From Adiantum capillus-veneris (lineage: Eukaryota > Streptophyta > Polypodiopsida > Polypodiales > Pteridaceae), in contig CM043957.1 in the NCBI GenBank assembly GCA_014529385.2, positions 90,159,938 through 90,223,937 on the forward strand: 64,000 bases of DNA, given 5' to 3'. This document shows, piece by piece, positions 57,215 to 64,000 of this stretch. The notes under the pieces were generated by a model. That model was not told the origin of the DNA and searched no databases. It worked only from the letters and a program-made list of their open reading frames with translations. Within the stretch, counting starts at the first letter, position 1; every line of letters begins with the position of its first letter. The translations under genes were made by a program, and so were the position numbers.

Positions 57215-60200
57215 CCTTACCACAAGTGGTGGACCTTGAGACCAATGGACTATAAGGACCTCCAAACAATACCTTGTACACTCAATCCTTCTTGGTATCT
57301 AGGTTGGACAAGTGGTGGACCTTGTTCAAATTCTCTAACCACTCTCTCTAACATGGTGACATAATTTAGGTGTGATAAATTCATATCTATGCAAACTAAT
57401 ATCAGTTTAGGCTTGTTAATTTGAATTTGTTTGAATTTATGTACAATATAATGATTTGAGGTTTGCATATTTGAATTTAGGTGGTATAATGATATCTTTT
57501 TGTGGTAAACTTGAATTTAAAATCAATTTTGCGTGGAATATTTTAAATTTAAGTAGTAAAATTTAAATTTTTATAAAAAAGTTTGAATTTTAAAATTTGG
57601 GCGGGATAGTTTAAAATTTAGGCGGGATATTTAAGATTTGGGAGGGATATTTTTAATTTAGGCGGGAAGGTTTTGAATTTATAGCGAGATCTCCCTTACA
57701 TAAGAGAGTATAGGTTGGACAAGTGGTGGACCACTTCAAGCTATGAGCATCCTGCTTCTGGACATGATAGGTAGGGAATCTAGTTGAATTTGTATGTTAA
57801 TTTATATGAATAGATCTTAGCTTGGACAAGTGGTGGACCTTGGAATAAAACCCCAGGTAAAACATATCATGCACAATTCCAAGTGGTCAAAAAAATTTCA
57901 TTTGAATATAAGCCTTATAGGTTGGACAAGTGGTGGACCTTAACACCAAGATATTCTTTCATATAATGACATAGGTGGAAAACTTGGTGAATCTTGAGAC
58001 CAAACCATGCTACTAGCGTAATAGCTTGGACAAGTGGTGGACTTGAAAGTAACCCCCCATATACGAAATATCGTGGGTTTAAGGTATTTCGATGGAGCCT
58101 AGCATCTTGGAGACATCGTGCATCTTGCTTCTCTTCATGTTTCAATGGAGCCTATCTTGGACAAATGGTGGAGCATCCTTCTCTCCATGTTTCAATGGAC
58201 CCTAGCTTGGACAAGTGGTGGACCTTTAATTCTCTCTATGTTTCAATAGAGTTAGCTTGGACAAGTGGTGGACCTTGGAACCAAACCCCATGTAAAACCT
58301 ATGCATGGTCACTCCAAGTGGTGAGAAAGAATAACCTTTAAGATATAGCCTTATAGGTTGGACAAGTGGTGGACCTTAACACCTTAATATTCTTAATATA
58401 ATGACATAGAGTTGAAAAAGTGGTGAATCTTGAGACAAATACCACTCGTGCTATAGCACTAATTGCTTGGACAAGTGGTGGACCTTGATGTAAACCCCCC
58501 ATGTTTCAATAGGAGTTAGCTTTCGACAAATGGTGGAGCATCCTCTCTCCATGTTTCAATGGACCCTAGCTTGGACAAGTGGTGGACCTTTGTTTCTCTC
58601 TATGTTTCAATAGAGTTAGCTTGGACAAGTGGTGGACCTTGGAACCAAACCCCCATGTAAAACCTATCATGGTCACTCCAAGTGGTAATAAAGAATACCT
58701 TTAAGATGTAGCCTTATAGGTTGGACAAGTGGTGGACCTTAACACGCCACATATTCTTAATATAATGACATAGAGTGGAAAAGTGGTGAATCTTGAGACC
58801 AAACCACTCAGGCTACTAGCAATAATAGCTTGGACAAGTGGTGGACCTTGAATGTAAACCCTCATCTACGACATATCGTGGGTTTAATGTTTTTCGATGG
58901 AGCTTAGCATCTTGGAGACATGGTGCACCTTGCTTCTCCTCATGTTTGAATGGAGCCTACCTTGGACAAATGGTGGAGCATCCTTCTCTCCATGTTTCAA
59001 TGGACCCTAGCTTAGACAAGGGGTGGACCTTTGCTTCTCTCTATGTTTCAATAGAGTTAGCTTGGACAAGTGGTGGACCTTGGAACCAAACCCCCATGTA
59101 AAACCTATCATGGTCACTCCAAGTAGTAAGAAAGAATAACCTTTAAGATGTAGCCTTATAGGTTGGACAAGTGGTGGACCTTAACACCCACATATTCTTA
59201 ATAAAAGTGGTGAATCTTGAGACCAAACCACTCAGGCTACTAGCAATAATAGCTTGGACAAGTGGTGGACCTTGAATGTAAACCCCTCATCTACGAATAT
59301 CGTGGGTTTAATGTATTTCGATGGAGCCTAGCATCTTGGAGACATGGTGCAGCTTGCTTCTCGTCATGTTTCAATGGAGCCTACTTGGACAAATGGTGGA
59401 GCATCCTTCTCTCCATGTTTCAATGGACCCTAGCTTGGACAAGTGGTGGACCTTTGTTTCTCTCTATGTTTCAATAGAGTTAGCTTGGACAAGTGGTGGA
59501 CCTTGGAACCAAACCCCCATGTAAAACCTATCATGGTCACTCCAAGTGGTAATAAAGAATAACCTTTAAGATGTAGCCTTATAGGTTGGACAAGTGGTGG
59601 ACCTTAACACGCGCATATTCTTAATATAATGACATAGAGTGGAAAAGTGGTGAATCTTGAGACCAAACCACTCAGGCTACTAGCAATAATAGCTTGGACA
59701 AGTGGTGGACCTTGAATGTAAACCCCTCATCTACGACATATCGTGGGTTTAATGTTTTTCGATGGAGCCTAGCATCTTGGAGACATGGTGCACCTTGCTT
59801 CTCCTCATGTTTCAATGGAGCCTACCTTGGACAAATGGTGGAGCATCCTTCTCTCCATGTTTCAATGGACCCTAGCTTAGACAAGGGTGGACCTTTGCTT
59901 CTCTCTATGTTTCAATAGAGTTAGCTTGGACAAGTGGTGGACCTTGGAACCAAACCCCCATGTAAAACCTATCATGGTCACTCCAAGTAGTAAGAAAGAA
60001 TAACCTTTAAGATGTAGCCTTATAGTTGGACAAGTGGTGGACCTTAACACCCACATATTCTTAATAAAAGTGGTGAATCTTGAGACCAAACCACTCAGGC
60101 TACTAGCAATAATAGCTTGGACAAGTGGTGGACCTTGAATGTAAACCCCTCATCTACGAAATATCGTGGGTTTAATGTATTTCGATGGAGCCTAGCATCT

Positions 60201-63200
60201 TGGAGACATGGTGCAGCTTGCTTCTCGTCATGTTTCAATGGAGCCTATCTTGGACAAATGGTGGAGCATCCTTCTCTCCATGTTTCAATGGACCCTAGCT
60301 TGGACAAGTGGTGGACCTTTGTTTCTCTCTATGTTTCAATAGAGTTAGCTTGGACAAGTGGTGGACCTTGGAACCAAACCCCCATGTAAAACCTATCATG
60401 GTCACTCCAAGTGGTAATAAAGAATAACCTTTAAGATGTAGCCTTATAGGTTGGACAAGTGGTGGACCTTAACACGCGCATATTCTTAATATAATGACAT
60501 AGAGTGGAAAAGTGGTGAATCTTGAGACCAAACCACTCAGGCTACTAGCAATAATAGCTTGGACAAGTGTGGACCTTGAATGTAAACCCCTCATCTACGA
60601 CATATCGTGGGTTTAATGTTTTTCGATGGAGCCTAGCATCTTGGAGACATGGTGCACCTTGCTTCTCCTCATGTTTCAATGGAGCCTACCTTGGACAAAT
60701 GGTGGAGCATCCTTCTCTCCATGTTTCAATGGACCCTAGCTTAGACAAGGGGTGGACCTTTGCTTCTCTCTATGTTTCAATAGAGTTAGCTTGGACAAGT
60801 GGTGGACCTTGGAACCAAACCCCCATGTAAAACCTATCATGGTCACTCCAAGTAGTAAGAAAGAATAACCTTTAAGATGTAGCCTTATAGGTTGGACAAG
60901 TGGTGGACCTTAACACCCACATATTCTTAATAAAAGTGGTGAATCTTGAGACCAAACCACTCAGGCTACTAGCAATAATAGCTTGGACAAGTGGTGGACC
61001 TTGAATGTAAACCCCTCATCTACGAAATATCGTGGGTTTAATGTATTTCGATGGAGCCTAGCATCTTGGAGACATGGTGCAGCTTGCTTCTCGTCATGTT
61101 TCAATGGAGCCTATCTTGGACAAATGGTGGAGCATCCTTCTCTCCATGTTTCAATGGACCCTAGCTTGGACAAGTGGTGGACCTTTGTTTCTCTCTATGT
61201 TTCAATAGAGTTAGCTTGGACAAGTGGTGGACCTTGGAACCAAACCCCCATGTAAAACCTATCATGGTCACTCCAAGTGGTAATAAAGATAACCTTTAAG
61301 ATGTAGCCTTATAGGTTGGACAAGTGGTGGACCTTAACACGCGCATATTCTTAATATAATGACATAGAGTGGAAAAGTGGTGAATCTTGAGACCAAACCA
61401 CTCAGGCTACTACCAATAATAGCTTGGACAAGTGTTGGACCTTGAATGTAAACCCCTCATCTACGACATATCGTGGGTTTAATGTTTTTCGATGGAGCCT
61501 AGCATCTTGGAGACATGGTGCACCTTGATTCTCCTCATGTTTCAATGGAGCCTACCTTGGACAAATGGTGGAGCATCCTTCTCTCCATGTTTCAATGGAC
61601 CCTAGCTTAGACAAGGGGTGGACCTTTGCTTCTCTCTATGTTTCAATAGAGTTAGCTTGGACAAGTGGTGGACCTTGGAACCAAACCCCCATGTAAAACT
61701 ATCATGGTCACTCCAAGTAGTAAGAAAGAATAACCTTTAAGATGTAGCCTTATAGGTTGGACAAGTGGTGGACCTTAACACCCACATATTCTTAATAAAA
61801 GTGGTGAATCTTGAGACCAAACCACTCACGCTACTAGCAATAATAGCTAGGGATAACCATTAAGATATAGTCTTTCAAGGGGTGAGAAAGAATAACCATT
61901 AAGATATAGTCTTATAGGTTGGACAAGTGGTGGACCTTAACACCCAAATATTCTTAATTTATGATAGAGAGAGTGGAAAAGTGGTGAATCTTGAGAGCAA
62001 ACCACTCATGCTACTAGCGATAATAGGTTGGACAAATTGTTGATCTTGAATGTAAACTCCCCATGTACAAAATAACGTGGGTTTAAGGTATTTCGATGGA
62101 GTCTAGCATCTTGGAGATATGGTGCAGCTTGCTTCTCTTCATGTTTCAATGGAGTCTATCTTGGACAAATGGTGGAGCATCCTTCTCTCCATGTTTCAAT
62201 AGACCCTAGCTTAGACAAGTGGTGGACCTTTGCTTCTCTCTATGTTTGAATAGAGTTAGCTTGGACAAGTGGTGGACCTTGGAACCAACCCCCCATGTAA
62301 AACCTTTCATGGTCACTCCAAGTGGTCAGAAAGAATAACCATTAAGATATAGTCTTATAGGTTGGACAAGTGGTGGACCTTAATACCCAAATATTCTTAA
62401 TATAATAACACAGAGTGAAAAAGTGGTGAATCTTGAGACCAAACCCCTCATGCTACTAGCGTTAATAGGTTGGACAACTGGTGGACCTTGAATGTAAACC
62501 TTCCATGTTTCAATAGAGTTAGCTTCGACAAATGGTGGAGCATCCTTCTCTCCATGTTTCAATGGAGCCTAGCTTGGACAAGTGGTGGACCTTTTGCTTC
62601 TCTCTATGAGAAGAATAAAGTTAGCTTGGATAAGTGGTGGACCTTGGAACCAAACCCCTATGTAAAACATATCATGGACATTTCAAGTGGTGAGAAAGAA
62701 TACCCTTTAAGATATACGCTTATAGGTTGGACAAGTGGTCGACCTTAACACCTAGATCTTCTTTATATAATGACATAGAGTGGAAAAGTGGTGAATCTTG
62801 AGACCAAACCACTCATGCTACTAGGGATAATAGCTTGGAAAAGTGACTGACCTTGACGTTAAACCCCACATGTAAACAATATCGTGGGTTTAAGGTATTT
62901 CAATGGATCTAGAATCTTGGAGACATGGTGCAACTTGCTTCTTTTCATGTTTCAATGAAGCCTATCTTCCACCAATGGGGGATCATCCTTCTCTAAATGT
63001 CTCAGTGGAGCCTAGCTTGGACAAGTGGTGGACCTTTGCTTCTCTCTATGTTTCCATAGAGTTAGCTTGGACAAGTGGTGGACCTTGAAACCAAACCCCC
63101 ATGTAAAACATATCATGGTCATTCCAAGTGGTGAGAAATAATACCCTTTAAGATCTAGCCTTATAGGTTGGACAAGTGGTCGACCTTAGAACCTAGATCT

Positions 63201-64000
63201 TCATAATATAACGACATAGAGTGGAAAAGTGGTAAATCTTGAGACCAACCACTATGCTACTAGGGATAATAGCTTGGAAAAGTGACTGACCTTGACGTTA
63301 AACCCCACATGTAAACAATATCGTGGGTTTAAGGTATTTCAATGGATCCTAGAATCTTGGAGACATGGTGCAGATTGCTTCCCTTCATGTTTCAATGGAG
63401 CCTATCTTGGACAAATGGTGGAGCATCCTTCTCTCCATGTTTCAATGGAGCCTAGCTTGGACAAGTGGTGGACCTTTGCTTCTCTCTATGTTTCAATAGA
63501 GTTAGCTTGGACAAGTGGTGGGCCTTGGAACCAAACTCCATGTAAAACCTATCTTGGTAACTCCAAGTGGTGAGAAAGAATAAAGTTTAAGATATAGCCT
63601 TATAGGTTGGACAAGTGGTGGACCTTAGCACCCATATATTCTTAATAGAATGACATAGAGTGGAAAAATGGTGAATCTTGAGACCAAACCACTCATGCTA
63701 CTAGAGATAATAGGTTGGACAAGTGGTGGACCTTGAATGTAAACCCCCATGTACAAAATATCATGGGTTTGAGGTATTTCAATGGAGCCTAGCATCTTGG
63801 AGACATGGTGTAGCTTGCTTCTCTTCATGTTTCAATGGAGCGTATCTTGGACAAATGGTGGAGCATCCTTCTCTCCATGTTTCAATGGACCCTAGCTTGG
63901 ACAAGTGGTGGACCTTTGATTCTCTCTATGTTTCAATAGAGTTAGCTTGGACAAGTGGTGGACCTTGAAACAAAACCCCCATGTAAAACCTATGCTGGTC
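57215..64000. repeat. TGGACAAGTGGTGGACC satellite, main block
   Basis: Scattered units start at 57215, and the block is continuous from about 57700 to the window end. A typical monomer is about 430 bp and contains six variants of the 17-bp core with 'catgtttcaatgga' and 'gcatcttggagacatgg' words. Monomers before 58,650 and after 61,850 are diverged; those between are nearly identical. The 90-residue open frames that recur in it are products of the repeat. Confidence 0.95.
58650..61850. repeat. 865-bp dimeric higher-order repeat within the satellite
   Basis: The marker 'ctcatctacg' occurs at 58861, 59286, 59726, 60149, 60590, 61015 and 61456, spacings of 425, 440, 423, 441, 425 and 441. Two monomer types alternate. 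Type A has 'gacatatcg', 'tttttcgatgg' and 'cttagacaaggggtgg'. Type B has 'gaaatatcg', 'tatttcgatgg' and 'cttggacaagtggtgg'. A roughly 16-bp indel ('tataatgacatagag') accounts for the length difference. Confidence 0.92.

Noticed and set aside
58838-63968. Series of similar 60-115 codon frames with WWT/GGPWNQTP-type endings
   Set aside because: They recur because the satellite recurs, start at different points and break with every small indel in the unit. No domain or codon constraint is visible.

Overview
The window is nuclear DNA from a land plant with a large, repeat-choked genome. A seed-free vascular plant such as a fern or lycophyte is plausible, but the sequence does not prove it. The plant assignment rests on an intron-containing PYR/PYL/RCAR-type abscisic-acid receptor gene, plant-type LTR retrotransposons (a chromovirus with a chromodomain, and a Tat-lineage element with a second RNase H), CACTA transposases, and short TTTAGGG telomere motifs. 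No rRNA, tRNA or CRISPR feature was recognised.

Layout, left to right. 1-2.4 kb: minisatellite DNA, a perfect 74-bp palindrome and a decayed Ty3/gypsy reverse transcriptase. 2.9-4.1 kb: the one clearly host-like intact gene, a three-exon PYL-like gene whose product lacks several residues needed for canonical ABA sensing. 4.6-8.8 kb: repeat copies, a chromovirus LTR with gag start, and a compound microsatellite. 8.9-14.7 kb: a decayed minus-strand Ty3/gypsy element (Gypsy-1). Its 3' LTR holds a nested copia-type solo LTR, and its integrase is interrupted by a MITE-like insert. 15.3-26.1 kb: TTAGG-like DNA and a 173-bp satellite made of palindromes, split by a young, complete 9.1-kb Tat-type element (Gypsy-2, 16136-25275, minus). 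26.5-28.8 kb: a CACTA TNP2 transposase relic. 28.8-34 kb: second copies of the Gypsy-1 LTR and chromovirus LTR, and a minus-strand chromovirus 3' end with chromodomain. 34-40 kb: a primer-binding-site-like motif, A/T-rich DNA and a decayed gag-like gene built from repeated short modules. 40.3-42.4 kb: a CACTA terminus with subterminal repeats and a Transposase_24-like gene. 43-49.5 kb: blocks of a CCATAGGG-palindrome satellite around an FCP1/NIF-like phosphatase-fold gene that has lost its catalytic aspartates. 49.4-54.3 kb: two minus-strand decayed genes, one ParB-like and one resembling DUF7869 transposase-like proteins, separated by an LTR/gag fragment. 54.3-64 kb: a TGGACAAGTGG satellite containing a regular 865-bp dimeric higher-order repeat.

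Apart from the PYL-like gene, and possibly the FCP1-like gene, almost everything is mobile or satellite DNA. Nesting gives a relative order: the solo LTR entered the Gypsy-1 LTR, the MITE entered the Gypsy-1 integrase, and Gypsy-2 entered the palindromic satellite. The most notable signals are the ABA-receptor relative with altered lysine, gate and latch; long in-register heat-shock-element arrays in the chromovirus LTRs; the 865-bp higher-order repeat; the palindromic nucleosome-length satellite; and extra small paralogous ORFs upstream of gag in Gypsy-2.
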